NCBI RefSeq assembly: GCF_003573695.1
Contig: NW_020639929.1
Location: forward strand, 3,748,406-3,812,405
Source: Papaver somniferum
Lineage: Eukaryota; Streptophyta; Magnoliopsida; Ranunculales; Papaveraceae
Reading direction: 5' to 3'
Length of the DNA stretch: 64,000 nucleotides
Under the pieces are notes generated by a model that saw only the letters and a program-made list of their open reading frames with translations, was not told where the DNA came from and ran no database searches. The position numbers and the translations under genes were made by a program. The stretch's first letter is position 1. Every line of letters begins with the position of its first letter. Positions 11,225 to 22,560 of the stretch are shown here, in pieces.

Positions 11225-12309
11225 CGAACTTCACTAATTCCCACTCTTACCATTCGGGTATGGGAATATTTGCAAACAAACACGGTATACGCGGATACCA
11301 GAAGTCAGAACCAAAACTAGCTTCACACAAAGTTTACTTATTAGCTTCACACAAAGTTTACTTATTCTGCAACACATGGAAGAATCTCATTCAACATCCA
11401 TCGTTTCCCCAAATGCACTTAGCTCGTCTCAATCATCCAGATTCAATCGAATCAGGTAAGTTGAGATACGTTTACTTGAAAACGGATTATGATAATGGTG
11501 ATCGTTATAAGCCTAAGAAACATCTTTCTTATTTTGAGTTTAACGATAACGAGGATTGGAATTATGCAAAACCCATTTATAAAAAGATCAATATCAAAAC
11601 CATTTGTGAAGCTTACATTATTATTGGCTCGTTCAATGGTTTGATTTGTTTGTATGAAACTCAATCTTATATGCATGATGCTGGAGGACCTGCTATTATT
11701 TTTAACCCGGTGACAAAAGAATACGTTTTTCTTCCAAATTTTGTTACATTTCCAGAAAGTTTAAGATCGATTAGACATATTCATGAGGCTTGTGGATTTG
11801 GTTACCTTGCTTCGACTAATGAATACAAAGTTGTTAGGTTTTACAAGGTTCGGGAAGCACCGAAATCCATAGAGGTCGAGGTGTACACTGTTGGAAGTGC
11901 TAAAGGATGGAGACACGTTGGAAAGTTTGATCTTGGTTTTAGATTTGAGACACATCCTAGGCAAATACATGGTGTGTTTCTGAATGAATGTCTTCATTGG
12001 AGGAATTGTGTAGGAGGAATGGTTCTGGTGTTTGATTTGGCCCAAGAAAAGTTTCGCGACCATATTTTGTTAGGGGTTCCCGGTGGGATTTTATATTATG
12101 CTGTTTTTCAAACCTTTGAATGGGGTGACTTTGATGATGTATGGTTGTTAATGAAGACTAGTAATGATCTTGAAATGAAAGAACAGGAAGAACACCAGTC
12201 GTGGGGTTGGAGTAAAGTGACTAGTCTTGAGCAAAGTGAACCGTTTGCCTTTATGGAGGAATTCGAAATCGTTTTACGTTACGATGAAGGCACTATCAAA
12301 GTAATTTAG
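11225..12309 (+). pseudogene. F-box/FBA-type gene 2, F-box lost
   Basis: A 349-aa frame opens at 11260. Homology to gene 1 starts only at about 11366 (CNTWKNLIQHPSFPQMHLAR), so the first 30 or so residues of the F-box, the SKP1-contact part, are gone. They are replaced by about 35 unrelated residues including LASHKVYL twice. The FBA domain is otherwise in frame. A block matching the acidic loop of gene 1 is missing before LLGVPGG. The frame stops at 12309, where gene 1 has Tyr, some 28 residues earlier than gene 1. Sequence just before the ATG resembles the gene 1 leader near 8355-8375. If translated, it would be an FBA-only protein unlikely to join an SCF complex. A pseudogene is most likely. 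Confidence 0.75.
11319..11366 (+). repeat. Perfect 24-bp tandem duplication
   Basis: The unit AGCTTCACACAAAGTTTACT plus TATT occurs twice head to tail (11319-11342, 11343-11366). It keeps the reading frame and lies exactly at the junction where the F-box homology resumes. Confidence 0.9.
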
Positions 12310-13075
12310 CCACCGTCTTCGACCTGGGAAAACTTTGAATATTTTAAGGCAATATCTCGTCAAGTATTTCGACACAAGCATACCTTAGTTTCATTGGAAG
12401 AATTAGGAGAAGAAAAGGCAGAAATAATGAAGTCAATTGAAGGGAAAAATAGCAGTGAACATGGCAGCGATTAGTGGACGAAGCAACTGTTGGAAACTGG
12501 TAAGTTTAATTTTCCTTTTGAAGTCATATTCATATGCTTAAATATTTAGATTGGTTTGTTTTTGAGATTGGTTAACAAGGGACCTCATGATTAACCTTAA
12601 ACTAGTGACAGTTATGTATCAATATTTGCGAGTTTGTGTTTCATTGGTTGGATTCAAATAAGCATATGCAGGCAAAATGGTGAAAGTGAGAGCTTTCCCA
12701 TCAGTACAAGTTATTCTGTTTTCGTTCTTACTTCTAAGTATGTTGATACTTGATGCTTTTTTTAATTTTCCTCTGTTTCAATTATGGGAGTTGCAGTAGT
12801 GCACACAATGTTAGTGTTTAATTGGAAGTAATTTAGTAAGCTTCACATCATTAGGTAATCTCGTAAAGCATGGTGGGTATTCTGAGTACCAAAATTGAAA
12901 GGCTTTGACCTACATCATTATCATCCTCGGTATAATATCTGCATCTGTAATCCTCCTAGGAGAAAAATATCTCCATGGATCGAGCATTAATCCCATTGTC
13001 TTCATAGGTGATATCGTTTACATTGGTGTTTTGTTTTGGTTGCCTTGTGAGTTGATCCACTGTCTTCAGTACTAA
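12310..13075 (+). repeat. Downstream half of tandem F-box duplication, copy 2
   Basis: Matches 9640-10900 without the solo LTR. It begins with the degraded last codons of gene 2 and continues through the same non-coding blocks to about 13070. Confidence 0.75.
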
Positions 13076-14603
13076 AAGGAAATAAATTTTATTTGAAACC
13101 GTGAATATGTCAACTAGTTCCTTGTGATATTGACTTATTTACAAAAAAACTTGTCTTATAACTTGAAAGGATTTGTTGCAAACTTTGAAACTCTGACATC
13201 TCACTTCCAAAACGCTAGGAAATCAGTGTATGTCAAAACATGAAGATATCACAGTTTCCATCTACATTAGTTACGGTTACAGTTAGTACAAAAAAGAAAT
13301 CTAGAATGAGATAAACCATTTAGGAAAGAAACATAGAGTGGATTAGTTTCAATCACTTGAGAAAACGACTCAACAGTCGGTCTACATGAGAACATTAATG
13401 GTCAACATGGCACTGCCAATTAGTGCATTTTACTCCTATAAAATGAAAATATTTTAAACCATAGGACCAAACTTATAAACCATGACAATAAGCACAAAGG
13501 CACAAAAATATATTTGCACCAAAAAAGTGAGCCAAACACCACCAGCGAAAGAAAGTTTGGGTTCGGTTTGCGGTTGGCATAACGATTCAATGAGCTTAAA
13601 ATTGACAGACTTCAGATGGTAGAGGCTTTTAGAGTTGAGAAACCCTAATACATTATCTGTTTTAATATCTGCTTTATCACAAGTGTTTAACGAGTTTCAT
13701 ACTTGAATTGCCAGTGCTTTTGGTGATCGACAACATATGCAACTTATAACCTTCGAAGGAGTAGCTTTGCTTTCCTTTGCTATCCGACTATTGCACAGAC
13801 CCTAAACCCTAGCTAAGCTTTGCTTTTAGATTTTTTTAGAACTTGTGTCACAAGTTAGTGCATACTTTTCCTATTATTCTGAGAGTTTTTTTATTAGGGT
13901 TTGAGTTTGTTGAAATTTATGCTAGGATGGAAAATTATTGAATTTCTAAAATATGGTTTTGTTGATGAAGGAATGGGGATGAGGGTTAAGCTCAATTTAT
14001 AGATGCTGATGAAGGAAGAGAAGAACCAAGGATATAAAAGTATTCATGTAATATAGCCATGTATGAACGTTATAAAATGGGGTTGTCTGTTGCAAACTTT
14101 TCCAACTTTTTTTTTTTGGTTCTTGCAGAATGCATGCATGTTTGTCAGTTTCATCATGCGTGTGAGCAGTGTCACACCACAACAGTTGAGATCATTTGCA
14201 TGTCTTCTAGCTTCTTTGAGAAGAAAACAAAATTCATGAGTAGCTATGTAGATTAAAGTCTACATTTGTGTGTATGGACTAAAATTTCTGCTTCTAACCA
14301 AGTGTGCGCAAGCGATAACATCGTTGTTGGTGCCAAGCATTCACCAAAACGGCTGTCCATCTGATGCGTTAAGTAATCTACATTCGCGGAACATGGATGA
14401 AAAAATTGCAATCCACAATTAAGTAGGTGCTTATGTTCTTGGAAAACCAGGAAACAAAAAATAAAGAGCACAATACGTGCTGATCAATCACGAGAAAACA
14501 CAGTGTGCGAGTCAAAACAACAATTGAATGTGCACCGAAGTTATGAAAATCAGGGAGCGCCAAATGCAAATATCCAGAGGAATTAAAGAGATTATTCCAA
14601 ACT
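13076..14603. other. Intergenic, no gene recognised
   Basis: AT-rich with only short frames on both strands (for example 14059-14256). The right part, 14253-14603, lies directly after the minus-strand gene's stop and probably includes its 3' UTR. Confidence 0.4.
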
Positions 14604-15480
14604 CTAAGCATTAATGCTACTAGCTGCTGCTGCTAAATCGGATTTGACGTGATCATCCCGAGAAGACAAAGATTCAAGTTTTCTCATCATCATTTCTCTG
14701 TATCGTCTTACGGAGTCATTTCTTAGCTTGAAAAGTTCCTGTTCTTGAATCATTATCTTCAACCGGGCATTTCTCTTCCTGACAAGAACCTCTTGGCATT
14801 CCTCTTCATTATTGTCAGTCTCTTGTTCATAAGCAACATCAGGTGCTTTTGCTTGGACTGGAGACACAAGCTTCTCGCATTCAGTCATTGATTTTGGTTT
14901 TCTGCAATTTAGGGTAAATAACATTATCAGTAATTATTTTTGACTTGAAATAATGATATCGAAGACGGACACAATGATATACAGATTTACTTTGTATTCT
15001 TTTTCGTGATTTTAAGACCAGCAATATTTACCTGCACAATAATTATATTAATCGGATTAAATCGATTCATACATATGCCACAATCTCAAGCAACAATACA
15101 AGTAATCATGTCTTAAAACTCAAAAGCACAAATTTGAACTAATAAAGTTACCAATCAAACAAAATTAAGGAACGCAACATATACTAAATTGCCGAAGAAG
15201 ATTGTCAGTAAAAAACTAACGATAAATACAACAACAATGGAACCCAATAACCGAATCAAATACAATCCACTTAGCTATATTAGTACAACAAATCTATAAA
15301 ATCAAATATCTTATCATATGTACAGAACAAATTAAATCATTGATAAAGCAAAAATAATATGCTTCAAAAAAATAAAGATAAAACAAAAACAAAAAAAACG
15401 GGTGATTGTATACTTACTTTTTTCTTTATCACAATCAAATCTTTTGTCATTGCACATGATGATGATGAATTGATTGCCAT
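14604..15480 (-). CDS. Small three-exon gene, unknown charged protein
   Basis: Three minus-strand exons join in frame: 15480-15418 (ATG to a GTAAGT donor), 15031-14991 (TGCAG acceptor, GTAAAT donor) and 14901-14604 (TTGCAG acceptor, TAA). This gives 133 aa. It starts MAINSSSSCAMTKDLIVIKK, then has a Lys-rich stretch, an acidic segment (QETDNNEEECQE), and a long Arg/Glu-rich probable helix (about 85-120, with RYREMMMRKLESL) ending in an Ala/Ser-rich tail. There is no signal peptide or membrane segment. The charge pattern suggests a coiled coil and a nuclear or nucleic-acid-associated role, which is inference only. I do not recognise the family. Consistent splice phases and no internal stops support a real gene. 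Confidence 0.6.
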
Positions 15481-16140
15481 TGCGTGGTTGCAAGAAAATC
15501 ACTTATGATCACTTTGTTCTTTGATATTGAGATTATGGATTAGGGATGATGTGTTATGAGAGGAGAGTAGGGAAGTTGGTAAAAATACGAGATAATGGGA
15601 TATTTTATGGTTGTACGTGGATGACTTTCACCACTAAATAAATGGGGTAATTTTTTTTTTTTGAAAATTCTATTTTAAAAGGAAGTGATATTCATCTCTC
15701 CCACTTACAGCTCCGTTTCGGTAACGAGTAGATTCAGAAAAAAATTTCCTAAAAAAGTGATTTTCACAATTTTCATTTCCTTTTTTTTTTTTTTTTTCTA
15801 AGAACGACTTCGATATTTACTCAAGTCCAACGATGATAAGCTAGGACTTTAGGTGATAGACGATCTGGACCAGCACTTACTTAATAAAAATTTTAATTTT
15901 GACTTTTCAAAATTGATTTCCTAAATTATAGATCACAAAATATAATGGTACAAATATATATATTTGGTTATTTGGTTATATAGATTTTCAATAAATATAG
16001 GATTATTTTCAATAAATCAGCCTTAATCTACATATGGTTCCACTAACCCACTCAGCCCTTTCTTTCGAAACCCCAATAATAATATATTAGTTCTTTTTAT
16101 TCATTTCTCAACTCGATCATATCAAACAGAAGAAAATCAC
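15481..16140. other. Promoter-side intergenic sequence
   Basis: Lies between the start of the minus-strand gene and the Tat-like insertion. It has long T runs (about 15650 and 15780-15798) and no open frame of note. The first few hundred bases presumably hold the 14604-15480 promoter. Confidence 0.35.
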
Positions 16141-16145
16141 ATACC

Positions 16146-16599
16146 TGTAGTTGCATGAAATCCTACAATCACACCCTTAGTAAAATCCATAGAACAACCT
16201 AAGAAATCATCATAAGAACTTTTATTCAAATCTTCAAGCAAAATACAAAGTTACGAGAAAACCCTAACTTGGGAAGCAAATAATCTTTCTCTCTCCTAAA
16301 TATCTTGTCTAAGCTCTCCCAAATATCTCTCTCCCATTACAATGATTGTTGGTCCTATACATAGGAGTTTACATAGTGGAAGACAACTAATAAATCCCCC
16401 ATTTTCGGATTTGGCGTGCGTCATTGACGCGCGCTTACATTGATTCTTCTCGCACGTGCTCTCTAACACCGCATGTTTCTTCACACTATACGCGTGACTT
16501 GGTGGCGTCATCTGGGCTATACTGTGTGCGATCAAATACGCATGATGATGAAGAGACCATTTCGCTTAATAACCAAGTGTGCGATATTTTACTCCTCCA
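16146..16599 (-). repeat. 3' LTR of Tat-like element
   Basis: 454 bp, matching 27747-28172 with several substitutions and indels. Its inner end reads ACTCCTCCA where the other LTR has ACCCCTACA. A minus-strand purine tract (AGAGAAGAGGCAAAA) adjoins it at about 16600-16615, as required for plus-strand priming. Confidence 0.85.
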
Positions 16600-17179
16600 T
16601 TTTGCCTCTTCTCTTGGCGTTCTTTATGGAAGAAGTAGCGGCAAGAGAAATCTTAGAAGGTTGTTTTGCCCCACTCTCTCACCTTTTCATATTCCTTAAC
16701 TGAAAATATTCTGAGATTCCGGTCTTTAGTACTCCACGTGTTACTTTTGGTGGATTTCTGTTTGACAGGTCGCCGTTGATTCTGACAACCGTCTCTTCAC
16801 ATATTTCTTTCCATTAATGCATCTGTAGAAGGGGGTCTCGAGAGAAGAAATCAAAAATCCTTTATATATGCTCACACGCCTTCCCTTCTTCCCTTTTTAC
16901 TCTTTTCTACCTTCAGCAACTTTTTCATATTTTACTCCTACTGCAGTTTATCTTCTCCATCAATTACTGATCGTTTTCCTTCCTCTTCTTCTTTGTGTTT
17001 CTAATACTTATTATTCATTCTTCGTTCTTCTCCTTATTTTCACATTGTGATCTCCCACATCATCCTGGTCATTGTCATTATTATCATGATCAGTAATTGT
17101 CTTCTTAACCATCTCTGATTATTCTGATCGTTATTATCTTCTTTCCATTTTCATTCACATTCCCATTCTTCTGAATAAA

Positions 17180-19760
17180 ATGGGACTCAAGGCAGGTTGG
17201 AAGGTTCAGAGAGACTTTGAGAGGATTCAAAAACAATTTGAAGATAGAGATTTTACATTATATGCTCCTCCCGGATCAGAACCTACTTCTACTCTTAACC
17301 CCAAGTGGTTTTCGCTCGATCAATGGAGTCATCGGAAGATCATCGATTCAGTTGGGAAAATTCTCGCTGGTCTTCCTATTCCCCTTTACCACCCTCAAAT
17401 TCCTTTATTTTATAAAATTCTTTCTGATGCGAGGTTTTCGTGCGCGATCTTCTAGTTGAGCGGTGATGGCATCATAATAGTGTTAGAGTATGCTCGGCGT
17501 GCGGCTGGGTTAGAGTCCCTCTATCCCAAAAAATGTGAGGAAGGCGAAGGATGCAGATATGGAGGTCGACCCTGCGGAGTATACGTTTGAAAATTTCTTC
17601 TCTCATTACAGTATTGTTATTATGAAGAATGAGTCATCTCGTTGGGGTATTCTCCTGCAAAGGAAGGATGGCGTTGCGTAAGGGAAGAGGATCACGCGAG
17701 ATGTCGATTTCCATGATTCAACTAATAATACCGCACGTAAATCGAAGGACAGTCGCTGTGACGTTTTCCCTATCATTCTAGAAGGTCCTTATATCACTGG
17801 TCTTAAGGCTGATGGATCAATCAATCCTCTCCCTGAGGATTTTCCCGCTTATAATCCTTGGGAATTTAAATGGTCTGAGAGAGAGGCCGTGGTATGTTAT
17901 TCAGAACCTCGCTTGTTTATTTTTCTTCATTCTCCCTTTCTTCGCTTTGTTAATTTTTCTTGATTTAAGATTGCCAAGTTAAAGAAGGACCTGAAGATTC
18001 AAGGGAGGCATATCACATTGGAAGCGCTGCGTTCGATCACTGATGAAGTAAGAAATACTTGCCTCGATTTCTTATCTTTATCTGTGTGCGAAGGTTGAAG
18101 TTGGAGATGCTAGTGGTTCCGATGACGGGGATTTCCCTCTGATGGATGAGAATGTCCTTTCACAAGCGAAAATCAAGGGAAAGGTTGTTTCTTCCAAGTC
18201 CTCCACAAATAATCCTCCCAAGAAGGAAAATCTTAACAAGAAGAGGAAAATGTCTTCTTCAAGTCCCCTAAACACTTGTTCCCGGGATGAGGAGTTGCTT
18301 TCCCCTGATGATTCAATCTCTACTTCTCCCATGGAACAATTGTCAAGTATCTTTGCGGACTCTTTCTTTTCTATTAATAATGATAAGCTAACCCGCACAT
18401 GCAAAGCGGTTTCTACAATTTGTGATGCTCCCTCTTTCAATCACGAATTTCTACGAGAGTTTTCCTCAGCTATAACTCCAGAATTTCAATTTTCATTTGG
18501 CTCTTTGGTAATTTCCATACTTTCGCACTTTCTTTGGTGATGTTTTTACGCTTTATATTCTAATATACATCTTATGTCCTCGTAGATGGCCCGCATGTCA
18601 CATGTTGTTTCTTCAGATTTTCAAAGAAGACTTCGCTCTTATGAGGATGAGAATGCTAAACTCAAATCCGAGGTTTCCACTTATGAGAATGATTTATCTA
18701 ATCTTCACAGGAGGAATGATCAGTTAGCTGGTGCGTAGTTCTTTATTTCTTCCGCCCTTTTATTTGTTTGTCTTTTTCGCTCCCTTTTAACTGCATATTC
18801 TTGCAGAGATTTACAACCTTATTGACGAGGGAGCTTCTCTATTTCGCTCCCTTCATCATCCTATTGATGATGATACTCTCCTTGAGCATCTTTATGCCAC
18901 CCTAAATAACATTTCTAATGACAAATTAAGAACCTTTTCCTTGGAGGAGCTCAGGGCGAAGTACCAACTTCTTAATTGTGATCATAAGAGCGCATTATCT
19001 GCTATTAATGGCTTTGGACGCCGCTTTTGTGAATCCAAAGAAAGGATTAAGGTTTTAGAAGCTAGAATTAACACTCTTATTATTGAGAAGGATAAGGTTT
19101 CTCTTAGAGGTGCGAAGGATTTAAAGGAATTTCAAGAAACTATCCTCCACGTTCAAATGGAGTGAGATCTAGCTATAAGCGAAAAGAATGTGCGCACTTG
19201 TTGAGCGAGGGATTTGGTCTGTTCCCGACTTCTTATAGAAAATGATGCTGAATTTGATTGGGCTGCTAGGGTTATTGATAATGCTAGAAAGGGTTTAGAC
19301 ATAAATGTTAGCTTAGAGGTTGATCATACCGCGTTGGTTAAGGATATTATTTCTAAAAAAGAAGGTTGTTTATTATTCTTATCCATTTGTTATTTCCTGA
19401 ATGACATTCTTTCGTGGTGTTAACCTTCTGATTTTCTTTGGCAGACGATGAAAAGAAGTATCTTGAGAAAATTGAGAGTCTGGAAGCGAGATGTTTCGCT
19501 CGTGACTCTAAGTACCGCAGGCTCAAGAAAAAGATGATTGTCATTGTTTCCAATAATAGCAAGATGTTATTCGCGTTCGTGACGCGGCTGTTAAGAAAGT
19601 CTGTGTTGATTATAACAATCCTCTATCTAACTATAATTTGCTGAAGTTTCTCCTAATGAAGAAAGCTCTGATATCTCTGATAGTGAAGCAGAATATGAAA
19701 AGACTGATGAGGAAGGCAGTGGTTCTGAAGCTGAGGAGGTTAATGAGGATGATATAGGTG
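17180..19760 (+). pseudogene. Antisense, intron-containing gene of the Tat-like element
   Basis: Reads opposite to the retrotransposon. Segments recognised: 17180-17455 (MGLKAGWKVQRDFERIQKQF to a TAG), about 17562-17893, 17969-18046, 18097-18508, 18585-18732, 18807-19363 and 19443 onward. They are separated by short GT...AG introns; clear cases are GTAATT...CTCGTAG before 18585 and ...TTGCAG before 18807. The N-terminal part (AGLPIPLYHPQ) resembles the putative gypsy-type plant domain (PF04195-like). The middle is a Lys/Ser linker, and the C-terminal half a coiled coil (RRLRSYEDENAKLKSEV) ending in an acidic tail. Several stops (17455, about 17683, 19163-19165) indicate decay. The function of such antisense proteins is not established. 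Confidence 0.65.
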
Positions 19761-21479
19761 GGTATAACTATTTTTCTGAATATATTTTCTATCTTGTCGC
19801 GCTTGTAAATTCCTTGTCAGTTCTTTGTGTATCGAATAGTTCCTAGTTTCAGAAACTTTTTTCTTCAATGTAAACTCTTTAAGTATTTAAGATTTCTTAA
19901 TGTAAATTCTCCTTTGGTTACACCTGCATCTATAAAAGGAAAAATACTGTTCTTTCCAACATCTGGAGTTAATCTGGTAGTAATAACATGTATAACAATA
20001 TTCCTTAATAGTAATATGTAATATGTGCGTGAATCTATCATATGGGGAGAATAACACTCCTTTATATGCTTGCATTCCCATTCTTGCTTCTGTAAGTCGC
20101 CACAAGATGATCGAGTTATGTAGTACTCTGTATGAATTTTCATTTATTAATGGGAATTGATATATGCAAAGTTACCATGTATACGTATATCTGCCTTGTG
20201 GGATGTTTCATTATGCGTTGGTCTATCATTATTTATTTATTTCGATTATATAACTTAATAACTTTAATATCATGTCTGAATTATTTTTTCTTTACCTTTC
20301 CTTACGAATGTATCTTTGTTTTCTGCCTCAGCCATATTCTGTTTTATCATATCTCGTCTATAGATCCTTTTATTTATCCTTGTGAGAAATTCCCTTTATC
20401 TTTTCATCGGGCGATTATATTCGCGCGCTGTTAATTCTCTCATTATTTCCTGCAAAACAATATTAGTCTCAATTTTATTTTTCTCATGAGGTCTTATTTA
20501 TCCTTCCTAATTAAAGGTCTTATTTTTCCTAAGGTATAATGTTGCTTCTGTGCGTCGAAATCGCAGGCCGTCTTTATATTTTCATGTAATAACCCATTGA
20601 CCTCGCCTTATCATCTTCTTGTATTATTGCCTCTATAGGTTGTATTGACGCGCAAATACGACAAGTCTTATTACCCCCGTGAGTAAAAAGCCTCATGATA
20701 TTTGCGTCTTTTCACACAATTCATTTCCCCAATGGAGGGTGCCGTCCTTATATTCCCCCTGACTGCCCCTTCAAGGTAGCTTACCCTTACCGGGTTAGAG
20801 TGGGCTCTTCCCATCCAGTGATGCAACAATAAGTTGCTTTCACGGCCTCTTATCCCTCCACCGATATGGTTTGTGATTACGAGACCGCAACCTATGTGGG
20901 ATTTCTTTGAACCGAGGGCATCATAGTCAAGACTTACAAAGAGCGTCCAGGTACGCTCCAGATGCCCCAGGCACTCTTGACTCAACCGTGTACATTGACG
21001 CCCTGATCGAGTTTCTTCACTCCTTAGGAGAGACATTGTCACCTTAATCTTTCGACTAAGGCGCCTCTCCTGGATTGGCTTTTATTTCACCCCAATTCTC
21101 CATGACTCAAGCTCCAGGGTCGGTGTAGCTTTCACTTGAGTCATGCTAACTAGGTTTTCCCCAATAATGACGCGCATTAGGTCTTATTATTTCCTCTTTC
21201 TGTATGCGAACTAGGGTGCACGCCAGAATTGGATGCCTAACCTCCCTAGTTAGAGTCTTTACTTATGTTGCCTTCTATTAAGGTCTTATTATAAGGTCTT
21301 ATTTTTGCCTTTTTCTGATATGATATAATTAATGTGCATAAAGAAGAAGAATTTTTCCATTTGCATTCATGCTCTTGATTAGTACAATTATGGGGTCTTC
21401 TTTATTTATTTATTCTCCTACATAATAACTACCTCTTGAAGGACTTTATATTTGGGATAACTTGATTTATTTCTTTCGC
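19761..21479. other. Non-coding spacer of the Tat-like element
   Basis: No convincing frame. The part 20660-21240 is relatively GC-rich and carries direct-repeat-like words (GGTCTTATTAT and variants). Similar material recurs in the opposite orientation near 52060-52900, supporting a family-specific spacer between pol and the antisense gene. Confidence 0.5.
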
Positions 21480-21800
21480 CTACTGTTCTTCATCGAGTTC
21501 GCGTATGCTTTCCAATATCTTTATTCGCACATGCTCTATTTCTTCCGTTGTGCTATGACTGCCGCATGGACCATATTTCTTCAAATACACTTGGTTCCAA
21601 AGTTGACCAGATGGCTTTCCTTCCTTGTCATATGTTAATTCATACATTCCATCTCCCGCAACTTTCTTGATCCTGTATGGTCCATCCCATACGTTCTCCA
21701 AGCTTCCTTTACTATTTCTCTGGTAGGGCGGTCTCTGCCTCAGCACCAATTCACCCGCCTGAAATTCAGCCTTTCTGATTCACTTGTTGCATTCATATGA
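21480..21800 (-). pseudogene. Ty3 integrase C-terminal tail
   Basis: The minus frame reads AGELVLRQRPPYQRN, then WDGPYRIKKVAGDGMYEL and LWNQVYLKKYGP. This is the chromatin-end beta-barrel and tail typical of Tat/Athila integrases. The catalytic core and everything upstream in pol are absent: the preceding sequence jumps directly to the protease region, so a deletion junction lies near 21780-21860. Confidence 0.75.
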
Positions 21801-21862
21801 GGAAAGTACCGTTTCAACATTTTTCATGCTTACTTATCCACTTTTGGACACAACATCAACCA

Positions 21863-22560
21863 TTAACCTTTCACCTCTTTTGCGTTCTCGTATTTATTTT
21901 TCCCAATCTCTTCGCTTGTTTGCACGTCTTCACTCTTATCAACATCAATCTCATGACAACTCTTTACCTCTATCGGGTCCCCTCTTATTACTCCTACACC
22001 TTGAGGGAAAGGAAACTTTATGCATTGATGGGATGTTGAAGCTACACCAAGAATGTTGTGTAACCATGGTCTTCCTATCAAAGCATTGTATGGAGATTCT
22101 ACTTCAACAACGCAAAATACTATTTCTGTAGATATTCTCTTTAGAGGAATTCATATGGTTATTTCTCCCATTGGATTATTAGTTGTTCCATTGAAACCGT
22201 AGATCTTGTAGGTTGATGGAATGAGTTCCTCATCTCTACCACCCATAGTTTTGTACGTGTGATAAAACAGTATATCGACTGAACTACCAGGATCTATCAG
22301 TATTCTTTTTATGGCCCATGTATCGCGTCATCCTCTTCATATTTATCAGCTTTTGCTTTTACTATTAATGGGCTCTTGTTTAGTGCTCCACCTCCTGCTA
22401 CTTCTTCTGCGGCAAAAGAAATAGGTTGTTTTTGCCAATCTTTCAGTGGTGATACCTTTTCCAGGTTAAGTATCTCTCTTCCATCATTATCTTTTGCGTA
22501 AACTCGTCTTAGGACATTATCGTGGAAATCTTCTATGCTTCTGAAAGAATGTATTATCAA
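21863..22560 (-). pseudogene. Ty3 retropepsin-like protease region
   Basis: Minus-strand fragments contain the retropepsin start ILIDPGSSVDILFYHTYK (near 22285), IYGFNGTTNNP, ALIGRPWLHNILGVAST and IKFPFPQGVGVIRGD, the order seen in Tat-lineage aspartic proteases between gag and RT. The Asp of DPGSS is the catalytic position. A stop follows IHGP at about 22310, and another breaks the segment near 22160, so the frame is not continuous. Confidence 0.75.

Noticed and set aside
21784..22131. Plus-strand frames across the protease region
   Set aside because: Shadows of the minus-strand retropepsin sequence, which carries recognisable motifs.
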